A stretch of 64,000 nt of DNA from Lentilactobacillus buchneri (GTDB lineage: Bacteria; Bacillota; Bacilli; Lactobacillales; Lactobacillaceae), in NCBI RefSeq assembly GCF_018314255.1, contig NZ_CP073066.1:372001-436000 (forward strand), given 5' to 3'. Numbering within the stretch: the stretch's first letter is position 1; each line of letters starts with the position of its first letter. The translations under genes were made by a program, and so were the position numbers. Below the pieces are notes generated by a model. That model worked only from the letters and a program-made list of their open reading frames with translations, was not told where the DNA came from and ran no database searches. Shown here piece after piece: positions 42,010 to 54,689 of this stretch.

Positions 42010-42786
42010 TTATGATTCAGCTTGAGTTTCCGGTATCTCAACAATGTACTTGCCATAATGAGGAACATCGACAATTTGAATATTAGTCTCAAAAATGTTG
42101 GCTAGTAATTCACGATCGTAGCATTCTTCCGGTTTGCCGACTTTTACCAGTTCACCCCGTTTGACCAGCCACAAAACATCACTGATCTTAAATGCCTGAT
42201 TGATATCATGAATCACCATGATAATCGTGATGTGCTTCTGCTCATTAAGCTGCTTCAAAATCCCCATCAGTTCGGCTTGGTAGTGAATGTCCAAGTAAGT
42301 CGTTGGTTCATCCAGCAATAGATATGTCGGATCTTGGGCCAAAGCGGAAGCTAACCAGACTCTTTGGCGTTGGCCGCCAGATAACGACGACAGCGGCCGC
42401 TGTGCCAATGATGTCAAATGAGTGACCTGAATATACTTGGCCACCTCGGCGTCAGAAATTGTCGCCAGCAGGCCGTGGTGTGCCAACCTGCCTGTTTTAA
42501 CAACATCAATCACTTTCATATCATCAAAAATATCGTTTTGCTGACTAACAACTGCAACCTTGGTCGCCAACTGTTTCCGAGGAATCGAACTAATTGGCTG
42601 CCCGTCAAGATCAACTTCACCACCGGACGGTTGGAAAATGCCCGCCATCAATTTTAACAGGGTCGACTTGCCGGCGCCATTTGGACCGATAATCGATAGA
42701 ATGTGCCCCACCGGAATTGTCGCACTGATCTCATTTAAAAGGGTCGGTTGTTGTGGATAATGATAACTAACTTGATTTAAGTCCAT
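42010..42786 (-). CDS. Haem/siderophore ABC transporter ATP-binding protein
   Basis: 258 residues, FecE/FhuC family: Walker A IGPNGAGKSTLLKL, signature LSGGQRQRVWLASAL, Walker B YLLLDEPTTYLD. It powers the FecCD permease encoded just upstream (20-base overlap). In the context of NEAT proteins and an IsdE-like binding protein the substrate is most likely haem. A siderophore substrate is the alternative. Confidence 0.9.
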   Translation of the reverse strand: MDLNQVSYHYPQQPTLLNEISATIPVGHILSIIGPNGAGKSTLLKLMAGIFQPSGGEVDLDGQPISSIPRKQLATKVAVVSQQNDIFDDMKVIDVVKTGRLAHHGLLATISDAEVAKYIQVTHLTSLAQRPLSSLSGGQRQRVWLASALAQDPTYLLLDEPTTYLDIHYQAELMGILKQLNEQKHITIIMVIHDINQAFKISDVLWLVKRGELVKVGKPEECYDRELLANIFETNIQIVDVPHYGKYIVEIPETQAES

Positions 42787-43732
42787 TAAAATTCTTCCTT
42801 TGCAACATCAAGATTAAGAATGGGCCGCCAATGACGGTCATAATGACCGCGGCGGACAATTCACTGGGCAACACGACAATTCGGCCGATGGTGTCAACAA
42901 CTAATAACAGCCAAGCGCCCATGAGCATCGACAGCGGAATGATGGTTTGATAATCTCTCCCCACTAAATAACGAACAACGTTGGGGACAACGATTCCCAT
43001 GAACGGAACCGTGCCGACAACTGAAGAAACGCCGGAGGATAAATAGACAACCACCAACAGCAATGCCAGACGCATCATCGAAGCCGAAACCCCTTTGGTC
43101 TGCAGCTGCTCGGTTGATAATTTGAGATAGTTGGCCCACGGTGAAATAACGACTGCCGCGAACATCCCACTGACACCCAAAAATAACAGTACTTCGGTCT
43201 GCGACCAGGTAATCCCGTTAAAAGAGCCCGTCGTCTGGCCGCCAAATCCATTGGCAAACAGCTGCTCGAACCCGGTAAAGGTCAGCATCATCGCCACACC
43301 AATGATAATCAGCCGGTATGGGCTCTTGAGTGCCGGCCCCCGGGTTAACAGTAAGAGTGCAAATAAGCCGCCAAGGATGGAAAAAATAAACTTGCTGGCA
43401 GGAAATGCCGGTAGAAGCATTGTCCCAATGAGAATGAAGAAGTCTGAAGCGCTGGTCACTCCCAGAATACTGGGGTCTGCCAACACATTTCGAAAGGCAG
43501 CCTGGCTGGCAGCTCCTGCTACCGCAAGCATACCCCCACACAGCATGGTTGAAAGAATCCGCGGAAAGCGAATGTTAATCAACACGTCCAGTTGATTGGG
43601 ATTGCCCCCTTGAAAGGCGGTCATCATTTGTTGGGGGGTAATGAAGCTGGCCCCCAACATCATCGCAAACAAAATGGTGATGACAAGCATCACCAAAATT
43701 GTCGAATACCATATTTTTTCAGATTTAGTCAA
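42767..43732 (-). CDS. FecCD-family permease (IsdF-like)
   Basis: 321 residues when started at the TTG nine bases after AAGGGAG. This start overlaps the binding-protein stop as TTGA. About nine to ten membrane helices, with family motifs GGMLAVAGAASQAAFRN, LADPSILGVTSASD and FMGIVVPNVVRYLVG. It forms the channel for haem or siderophore import. Confidence 0.9.
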   Translation of the reverse strand: MTKSEKIWYSTILVMLVITILFAMMLGASFITPQQMMTAFQGGNPNQLDVLINIRFPRILSTMLCGGMLAVAGAASQAAFRNVLADPSILGVTSASDFFILIGTMLLPAFPASKFIFSILGGLFALLLLTRGPALKSPYRLIIIGVAMMLTFTGFEQLFANGFGGQTTGSFNGITWSQTEVLLFLGVSGMFAAVVISPWANYLKLSTEQLQTKGVSASMMRLALLLVVVYLSSGVSSVVGTVPFMGIVVPNVVRYLVGRDYQTIIPLSMLMGAWLLLVVDTIGRIVVLPSELSAAVIMTVIGGPFLILMLQRKNFNGLKSS

Positions 43733-44634
43733 TTCGTTTGGCTCCCTTCTTGAGGATACAGCCAATTCGAAACGATCTGCAAGGCTTTGGCAGCCCGCAT
43801 ATTGGCAGTTGCATCAAAGTTGGGTTCTTCCAGATCATAAACGCGATGATTCTTAACGGCAGGCAGCGTCTTCCACATCGGATCGGATTTAAATTCCGAG
43901 TTAAATTGTGGGATCACGATATTGGGTAAGGCGTGTGCCAATCGCAAAATAACCTGTGGCTGCGCTTTTTTGATGGCTTCATCGTTGGGAGAGACAAACT
44001 CTTGTGTCTTTGAAGAGAAAACATTGTGACCACCGGCAATTGCGACTAAATCACCAACGTAGGATTGATTAGTGGCAATCATATAGGAAGCCCCAGGTAA
44101 CCCCATCAAGACAAGCACCCGAGGTTTGGTGGCATGGCGCTTGGCAACCAGTTTAACATGCTGCTCTGCCTGGTCAATTTGATCAACTGCGTGTTTGGCC
44201 TGGGCTTTTCGCTGATATTGTTTCCCCATTGCGGTCACCGTTTGTTTCAATTTGGTGACGCTGGTTAAATCCAGAAAATGGGGCGTAATATGGCGTTCCT
44301 TAAATGCCCTTCCAAATTGGTCCTGCAGGGTCGTCACGGAATAGACGACGGTCGGTTTTAAACTGGCAATTTTTTCAACACTAGGATTCATCGGATTGCC
44401 AACCCGGGCAGCGTGCGCATAACGCGCCGGAATTTTATTTTGAGTTGTCGGCACACCGACCAGCGGGAGATCGAGCTTATCTGCAATTTGAACGACCGCA
44501 AAAGTCGTTGCCACAATCCGAGCTTTTTTCTGATGATTGGCAGCACCGATTCGGCTCATAAAGATACCGCCCAACACGCCAACTACCAAAACAAGTGAGA
44601 GCACAATTAAAGCGATCTTACGAGATCCTTTCAT
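43729..44634 (-). CDS. IsdE-like haem-binding substrate protein, membrane anchored
   Basis: 301 residues of the helical-backbone periplasmic binding protein family (TroA/FepB type). An N-terminal hydrophobic segment (residues 6-26) lacks the lipobox Cys normally used by Gram-positive binding proteins, so it is probably anchored by an uncleaved helix. NPMNPSVEKIASLKPTVV and ILRLAHALPNIV resemble the regions that supply the Met and His haem ligands of Staphylococcus IsdE. It receives ligand from the two NEAT proteins encoded upstream and delivers it to the permease. Confidence 0.82.
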   Translation of the reverse strand: MKGSRKIALIVLSLVLVVGVLGGIFMSRIGAANHQKKARIVATTFAVVQIADKLDLPLVGVPTTQNKIPARYAHAARVGNPMNPSVEKIASLKPTVVYSVTTLQDQFGRAFKERHITPHFLDLTSVTKLKQTVTAMGKQYQRKAQAKHAVDQIDQAEQHVKLVAKRHATKPRVLVLMGLPGASYMIATNQSYVGDLVAIAGGHNVFSSKTQEFVSPNDEAIKKAQPQVILRLAHALPNIVIPQFNSEFKSDPMWKTLPAVKNHRVYDLEEPNFDATANMRAAKALQIVSNWLYPQEGSQTN

Positions 44635-44651
44635 TATCCTTATTGCCCCCT

Positions 44652-45464
44652 CTAATGTTTAAAGTAAATCCACAATCCTGCTGAAAGTCCGGCAATCACA
44701 GTCACGCCGCCGACAATCCAAGGAACCCCGCTCTTTTTTGCTTGGGGTTTGTCTGAAGTCTTTTTAGCTGGTTTGGTCAGGTTACTGCTGGCCTTACTTG
44801 GCTGTGATGAGGCTTTCTTGGCGGAAGACTGTTTTGCTTTGGGTTGCTTTGTCTTGGTTGAGCTAGCAGTCTTAGCAGCTTTTTTGGTCTTCTTTGGTGC
44901 ATTGGCTTTGGGTCGACTGTTGGTTTGCTTTGCCTTCGTACTTGGACTAGTAGCCGCCTTAGGCTTTGTCGTTGACGTAGCTGTCTTAGGTGTCGCCACT
45001 GCGGCGTGCGTCCTTCCCAAGCTTGGCAGACCAGCCGTACTAAATTTGAACGAAATCAAGTGATGGGCCTTATAAACCTTGGGCACGTCAATAGCGAGCT
45101 TGGCATTGATCCGTTTCTTCAGGTTATTAGCATAAAATGAATAGTACAGCAGCGAATCTCCGGCCCGGTCTTTCACGCGACGGACATTTAATGGCGCTTT
45201 ACCGTTGACCCAATTCACTTTGACTGGAAATGATGACAAACTCTTGGCAGTTTTAATTTCCATCGTGACGTAATAGAGATGATTTTTCACCACCACATTG
45301 GCCGGCTTAACAAAATAGCCGTCTGCCATTGACGTTTGATTGGTTCCATAGCGCAATGGGTGATAGGCAATGGTTTGAGCACTAGCTGGAATAATTGAAA
45401 CGATGAACAGTCCAATGGCGACAAAGAGGCCCAATAGCCACTTTGATCTATTTGACAATTCCAT
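44652..45464 (-). CDS. NEAT-domain protein with membrane-anchored C-terminus
   Basis: 270 residues from the ATG after GGGGGAG. A signal peptide (to about residue 30, ending ASAQ) precedes one NEAT domain (about 31-145) with the haem-contact helix SMADGYF and a final strand region reading VYKAHHLISFKF, where the family's YxxxY is YxxxH. A long Lys/Ala/Ser/Thr/Pro stalk (about 155-240) leads to a C-terminal membrane helix without LPxTG. It is likely the middle step of haem relay across the wall. It overlaps the upstream gene by 17 bases. Confidence 0.82.
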   Translation of the reverse strand: MELSNRSKWLLGLFVAIGLFIVSIIPASAQTIAYHPLRYGTNQTSMADGYFVKPANVVVKNHLYYVTMEIKTAKSLSSFPVKVNWVNGKAPLNVRRVKDRAGDSLLYYSFYANNLKKRINAKLAIDVPKVYKAHHLISFKFSTAGLPSLGRTHAAVATPKTATSTTKPKAATSPSTKAKQTNSRPKANAPKKTKKAAKTASSTKTKQPKAKQSSAKKASSQPSKASSNLTKPAKKTSDKPQAKKSGVPWIVGGVTVIAGLSAGLWIYFKH

Positions 45465-46638
45465 GATTACTCCCCCAAACAAAAGATAATCCTGATACGA
45501 GTGCTAATCCAAGCATTGACAAGCTGTTTTGGCTGGCATCACCAGTTTGTGGTAATTTAGTCTGGCTGGAAGTGCTCAGCTTAGCTGAAGTAGCTGTCGG
45601 TACAACAGCAACATGCTTGCTGGCCTTGGCAGGCGCTTTTTGGCTAAACTTGAAACGAATTGGCCAAGTTGTATTGATTTGGGCTTGAGGGACAACCACA
45701 TGGATTGAACCCTTGATAACTTTCTTCAAAGTTTTGAATGATGAAACGTTAAATGAATAAGTCATGGTGTAGTAATTAGTCGTTTGACCATAACTAACAA
45801 CTGAGGATTTCACTTTGCGGCCATTGATGGTCACTGGGCGAACAGCTTTTGACCCCAACTTTAAGTTCTTCTTGTAAGCAACCTTCAGTTGGACGTTGTA
45901 GTGCTTAGCAATTTTTTTAATCACGGCCGTTCGAGTGTAATATTGGTTAGCCATTGACTTTGAATTTGAGTCACCCTTTAAAACCACATACTTTCGAGTT
46001 GTGGTTGGCACCTTTGCTTTAGCGGTGGTCTTCTTTTTGGTGGTAACAGTTGACGTGGTCGTTGTCGTCGGAGTTGTAGCCGAACTGCTGGTAGCTGCAG
46101 GCGTTGTGGCACTGCTGCTGGTGGCTGCAGGTTCGGTCGTGGTACTTGAATCAGTTGTCGTGGTTGTGGCGGCATCTGATCCAGGAACCTTTACAGCATC
46201 TGCCCAGTCAAACGAAAAGTCGGCAGATTCTTGCATTTGTCCAAGAATTGGAATGTTATGAAGCGTAAAGCTAACCGGCATAGTGCTGCTTGGATTGGTC
46301 AAATTGAACGTTAAGGTTCCATTGTTCCCAGAGGTCACAATTGGCAATGCCGTTTGATCCCCCATCGTCATGCTGGCAATATAGTTGGCACCGTTTGTCG
46401 TAATGACAGTCGTATAGGTTCCTTTAGACACTGTCACCTGGGCAGTTTGGTCAAAAAAATGATTGGCAATCGATTGAGAACTGCTGCCGCTCTTCAATAA
46501 AGTAATTGGTACAGTGTACGAAGCGTCACTTAGGTTGACAGAATCAGCCTTAGCATTGGATGAAAATGCACCCCCCACAAATGCGAAAATAATTGCTACA
46601 AAAACAAACTGAATAAAATGTACAAAACGTTTTTTCAT
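45448..46638 (-). CDS. LPxTG-anchored protein with two NEAT domains
   Basis: 396 residues. Signal peptide (to about residue 31, AKA), NEAT 1 (about 32-150), a Thr/Ser/Pro/Ala low-complexity linker with PAATSSSATT-type repeats (about 155-205), NEAT 2 (about 215-335), then LPQTGD near residue 362, a hydrophobic span and a short weakly charged tail. Sortase would attach it to peptidoglycan as the outermost haem receptor. NEAT 2 has SMANQYY, but both domains lack the tyrosine pair of the last hairpin (I-N-T-T-W in NEAT 2 and no Tyr in NEAT 1). First gene of the haem-uptake-like operon. Confidence 0.85.
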   Translation of the reverse strand: MKKRFVHFIQFVFVAIIFAFVGGAFSSNAKADSVNLSDASYTVPITLLKSGSSSQSIANHFFDQTAQVTVSKGTYTTVITTNGANYIASMTMGDQTALPIVTSGNNGTLTFNLTNPSSTMPVSFTLHNIPILGQMQESADFSFDWADAVKVPGSDAATTTTTDSSTTTEPAATSSSATTPAATSSSATTPTTTTTSTVTTKKKTTAKAKVPTTTRKYVVLKGDSNSKSMANQYYTRTAVIKKIAKHYNVQLKVAYKKNLKLGSKAVRPVTINGRKVKSSVVSYGQTTNYYTMTYSFNVSSFKTLKKVIKGSIHVVVPQAQINTTWPIRFKFSQKAPAKASKHVAVVPTATSAKLSTSSQTKLPQTGDASQNSLSMLGLALVSGLSFVWGSNHGIVK

Positions 46639-46749
46639 GCGAAAATCCCCCTTTAGGTATAAAAATAATTGTACACAGTAAGTTTACCATTAGTTTGGAG
46701 GTAAATAACGTCAAATTTGTGAATTGATAGGCAAAAAGCATTACTTTTT

Positions 46750-46764
46750 CTCAAGCGCTTTCTT
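46750..46764. promoter_or_regulatory. Weak cre-like site upstream of the NEAT operon
   Basis: On the minus strand AAGAAAGCGCTTGAG keeps the AAAGCGCTT core of cre but departs at the ends. It lies about 110 bases upstream of the first NEAT gene. No clear promoter could be fixed there, although TTGACG-N16-TAATGG is possible. Confidence 0.25.
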
Positions 46765-47039
46765 GCCACATTGTTTATGGATTTTGCTCTTAAACAACTG
46801 ACGAAGTTAATTAATCAAAATATTTATCTGGTTAATGAACAACGGCTGATTTGTTAGGAACGCACTGAACAAAGAAAACCCAGCCAGTACTTCACGTTTT
46901 TTTGCCGGAACAAGCGTTCTTGGCGATCGTGTGGGTGCCAACCTCACCGCCGGTATCACAGCAAGCAAAGTCCATATAAGAGCATCATACATCGTCTGTT
47001 GTTTGAGATACTTCGATACCACTGAGTCCTTACAAAAAA
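46765..47039. other. Intergenic stretch without a supported gene
   Basis: Both strands have short open frames here (83 codons on the minus strand), but none has a ribosome site and the minus frame begins inside a terminator hairpin. Nothing was recognised. It may be a decayed remnant. Confidence 0.4.
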
Positions 47040-47073
47040 TGCCTCCAGCCCTCATCATAAGAGGCTGGAAGCA
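47040..47073 (-). terminator. Terminator after tRNA-Thr
   Basis: TGCTTCCAGCC pairs with GGCTGGAGGCA on the minus strand and is followed by T6. Confidence 0.88.
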
Positions 47074-47105
47074 CTGGGCGGTTCATCAATCTAAATGTAT
47101 CTGAC

Positions 47106-47178
47106 AGCCATTGCCAGGATTTGAACCTGGGACCTTTTCCTTACCATGGAAATGCTCTACCTTCTAAGCTACAACGGC
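47106..47178 (-). tRNA. tRNA-Thr (GGT)
   Basis: Full cloverleaf: acceptor GCCGTTG with CAATGGC (one G-T pair), D arm GCTT/GAGC, anticodon stem TTTCC/GGAAA around ATGGTAA (anticodon GGT, reading ACC and ACU), T arm CCAGG/CCTGG with TTCAAAT. The discriminator is T and CCA is not encoded. It follows the 5S gene and is separated from it by a hairpin terminator. Confidence 0.93.
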
Positions 47179-47219
47179 ATGGTTGAATCAAAGAACATAA
47201 ATCGATATTATCAAAAAAA

Positions 47220-47245
47220 GCACCGATAGTAAATACTATCGATGC
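47220..47245 (-). terminator. rRNA operon terminator between 5S and tRNA-Thr
   Basis: GCATCGATAGT pairs with ACTATCGGTGC around ATTT, then T7 on the minus strand. Only some 34 bases separate it from the tRNA, with no promoter seen. Confidence 0.8.
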
Positions 47246-47254
47246 TTTAGGATT

Positions 47255-47371
47255 GCGTGGCAACGTCCTACCCTCGCAGGGGGCGATCCCCCAACTACTC
47301 TTGGCGTGCAGAAGCTTAACTTCTGTGTTCGGCATGGGAACAGGTGTATCCTTCTGGCTATCGCCACCACA
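47255..47371 (-). rRNA. rrf: 5S ribosomal RNA
   Basis: About 117 bases beginning TGTGGTGGCGATAGCC and ending GACGTTGCCACGC, with the conserved internal CCGAACACAGAAGTTAAG. Its maturase RNase M5 is encoded in the same window. Confidence 0.95.
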
Positions 47372-47450
47372 CTATTTTTCCTTGAAAGAACTTCGTTCTC
47401 TCAAAACTAGCTAATATTAATTTTCTGCCCTTGAACACCATTTCTACTTG

Positions 47451-52166
<4,716 letters not shown>

Positions 52167-52302
52167 ATTGTTTAAAATGATAAGCCTGTGATAGCTCATG
52201 ATTTAAATTTATTATTTGTTTTTACGAATTGACTTCGCAAATGTTTGGTTCCAATTCCGAAGAATTGAAACGCCCTGCACATTTGTTTGTCGAAAATTTT
52301 GT

Positions 52303-52319
52303 TCAGTTTTCAAAGGTCT
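52303..52319 (-). promoter_or_regulatory. boxA-like antitermination element in the rrn leader
   Basis: GACCTTTGAAAACTGA on the minus strand between the promoters and 16S. A related TTCTTTGAAAACT appears in the 16S-23S spacer. Confidence 0.55.
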
Positions 52320-52364
52320 ACTTGGTTGCGGGTGAGATGAATCATCTCTCGCGACAACTATTTA

Positions 52365-52393
52365 AATATACCACGCTGGTTGTTTCATGTCAA
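52365..52393 (-). promoter_or_regulatory. rRNA operon promoter P2 (proximal)
   Basis: TTGACA, 17 bases, TATATT. A consensus -35 box and ideal spacing about 200 bases before 16S. Confidence 0.9.
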
Positions 52394-52452
52394 CAACTTT
52401 CTCAATTGATTGAATTGATATTGGTTGGTCACGAACAAAAACAGCATCTATA

Positions 52453-52481
52453 AATATATCGAAGTTTGATCAATTCGTCAA
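52453..52481 (-). promoter_or_regulatory. rRNA operon promoter P1 (distal)
   Basis: TTGACG, 17 bases, TATATT, 88 bases upstream of the proximal promoter. Tandem promoters are usual for rRNA operons. With the proximal one it accounts for the 430-base gap between 16S and ltaS. Confidence 0.88.
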
Positions 52482-52554
52482 GCCCCAATTTCAAATCAAT
52501 TGAACTTTAACGATCGGGACTGTTTATCACAAACGATGACTTGTTTTAATCCAA

Positions 52555-52588
52555 ATTAAAAGTGGAACATCTCTGTTCCACTTTTAAT
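52555..52588 (-). terminator. ltaS terminator
   Basis: ATTAAAAGTGGAACA pairs with TGTTCCACTTTTAAT, closing the laf-ltaS transcript just before the rRNA promoters. Confidence 0.88.
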
Positions 52589-52596
52589 TCGCAAAC

Positions 52597-54660
52597 CTAT
52601 TTCAATTCAGGTGCATCGGTCTTGTACAAATTCATAGTCGATTTACCATTGTTCTTTGCTTCAATGCTGGTTGGTTCTTTCTTTTGGGCCTGCTTTAAAT
52701 TATCAAGAGCCTTGGTATATTGGTAAGTGAAATCTTTGCGATTAACTTTTTTGAATCCCTTAGGTGTGTAGAACCTGAGTAAATCTCCCCAGATGACCCG
52801 ATCGGATAATGATAATTCCGTTGTCACATGGTTTTGGATGCTAGCCAACTGCCGTTTTTGAGCGGCATTTGGCGTAATCAGTTTGCCCGTCTTAGTCAAA
52901 TAAACGTCGCTGCCAACCTTGGTATATTTCGGTGTGACAAAATCGCCATCCCGGAATGCAACCCGCTGATCATGCTGCTTGGATAACAGATCGGTTCCAA
53001 ACTGAATCGTATTATTATTCTTGTCGCCTAACAGATGCAAAATAGTTGGCAAGACATCAATCTCACCACCATATGTGTGATTGACCCCACCCTTAAGGCC
53101 AGGTGCATGAATCATGAACGGAACCTTCTGGAACTGTGCCAAATCATAATTGTTAATCGATTTCTTATGGAGCAGCTGGGCGATGGCCGGGCGGTGATTA
53201 TTGGAAATACCGTAATGATCACCGTATACGACAATCATACTGTTCTTCATCAAACCGGTTCGCTTAAGATAATTCATAAATTCCGCGAAGGCCTGGTCCA
53301 GATAATGGGCAGTTTGAACGTATGGGTCAACCGTTTTATCCCCGGTCTTAGTGGCAGGAAAATCAGTATTTTGTTTATCCAGCAAATATGGATAATGATT
53401 GGTCAAAGTAATGAGTTTGGCATAAAACGGCTGAGGCAGCTGTTGAATATAATTGGCAGCATCTCTAAAGAAAATCTTATCCTTGAGACCATACCCGACA
53501 CTGTAAGACGGCTTCGTCTTGTAATATTGAGAGCTGAAGAAATAATCATATCCCCAGGACTTGTACGTACTGTCCCGATTCCAAAAGCTGGGAACATCCC
53601 CATGGAATGCAGCTGTTGTGTAGCCTCGTTGATCCAAGATAGCGGGCGCCGCCTGATACGTGTTCTGGGCACCATATGTCACCATGGCAGATCCTTGAGG
53701 TAACCCGTACAGAGAATTTTCCAACATCATTTCGGCATCAGAAGTCTTCCCTTGAGCAACCTGGTGAAAGAAGTTATCAAAACCAATGGTATTTTTATTG
53801 TGGAAAAAGGCATTCAGGTGGGGCGTCACTTCCCTGCCGTCGACTTTATAATTAATTAAGAACTGCTGGAAACTTTCAAGATGAATAATGAAGACGTTCT
53901 CGCCCTTGGCCTTGCCAAAATAAGCCGGATTGGCCTTGGCCCGACTATGATCTAAGTATTTCAAAATACTATCCATATCGCTGGCCTTGGCTTTTGATCG
54001 GGTAGCGGATTCTTTTTGGGTTTGGTATGCATTAAAAGCGGCATACTCGTTTAACCCTAAGTATTTAACAATATAATTATTGTCGAAGGTTCTGGTCAAC
54101 AAACCAGACCGATCAGTGCTTGCCAGACCGTATTCGCCACCCATCAAGAGAAAAGAAACGACCGTAATCAAAAATGCATAACGCTTCTTAAATGGAGCGG
54201 CGTCAATTCGAATCACATGAAAAGCCAACAAGGCAATCAAAATAATCACATCTAGAAAAACAAAAAAGTCACTGAAGTGAAGAATTTCAACCAGGCTCTT
54301 CCCCAAGTTATTTTGAACATTGCCGGATCCTTTGATGACACCTAACGAAAGAAAGTCGGAAAACTCACGGTAGTACAGAATATTGGCAAAAATCCAGATA
54401 CTCTCCAAAGTATCGATGATCATCATCAACCAATAAGACAGCCGGCCACTAAAATAAAGGGCAATGCCCAATGTCAATAGTGCCGCCGGGATGGGGTTGA
54501 CTGCCAGCAAGAATTCCTGCATGCCGCCTTTAACGCCCAGCGTAAATTTAGTTTGATACGCAATATACGTCTTGATACAAAACAAAATGACAACCAGCAA
54601 AAAGAAGCCAATTCTGGTGTTTAAAAGATTTGAAAAACGATATTTCTTATCCGTTAACAT
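52597..54660 (-). CDS. ltaS: Lipoteichoic acid synthase family protein
   Basis: 687 residues: five membrane helices in the first 190 residues and a large extracellular sulfatase-fold domain. The expected catalytic Thr is in VAQGKTSDAEMM near residue 300, and metal-site residues appear in ENVFIIHLES and VVYGDHYG. LtaS polymerises glycerol phosphate from phosphatidylglycerol onto the glycolipid anchor on the outer membrane face. The ATG follows TTGGAGGAAC. It is the last gene of the group with lafC-, lafB- and lafA-like genes. Confidence 0.93.
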   Translation of the reverse strand: MLTDKKYRFSNLLNTRIGFFLLVVILFCIKTYIAYQTKFTLGVKGGMQEFLLAVNPIPAALLTLGIALYFSGRLSYWLMMIIDTLESIWIFANILYYREFSDFLSLGVIKGSGNVQNNLGKSLVEILHFSDFFVFLDVIILIALLAFHVIRIDAAPFKKRYAFLITVVSFLLMGGEYGLASTDRSGLLTRTFDNNYIVKYLGLNEYAAFNAYQTQKESATRSKAKASDMDSILKYLDHSRAKANPAYFGKAKGENVFIIHLESFQQFLINYKVDGREVTPHLNAFFHNKNTIGFDNFFHQVAQGKTSDAEMMLENSLYGLPQGSAMVTYGAQNTYQAAPAILDQRGYTTAAFHGDVPSFWNRDSTYKSWGYDYFFSSQYYKTKPSYSVGYGLKDKIFFRDAANYIQQLPQPFYAKLITLTNHYPYLLDKQNTDFPATKTGDKTVDPYVQTAHYLDQAFAEFMNYLKRTGLMKNSMIVVYGDHYGISNNHRPAIAQLLHKKSINNYDLAQFQKVPFMIHAPGLKGGVNHTYGGEIDVLPTILHLLGDKNNNTIQFGTDLLSKQHDQRVAFRDGDFVTPKYTKVGSDVYLTKTGKLITPNAAQKRQLASIQNHVTTELSLSDRVIWGDLLRFYTPKGFKKVNRKDFTYQYTKALDNLKQAQKKEPTSIEAKNNGKSTMNLYKTDAPELK

Positions 54661-54689
54661 TCCTGTTCCTCCAAATGTTTCCCTGCCCG

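Noticed and set aside
44749..45063. 104-codon hydrophobic frame opposite the NEAT protein stalk
   Set aside because: It is the antisense reading of the Lys/Ala-rich stalk and has no ribosome site.
46807..47058. 83-codon frame on the minus strand
   Set aside because: It starts within the terminator hairpin, has no ribosome site, and matches nothing recognised.
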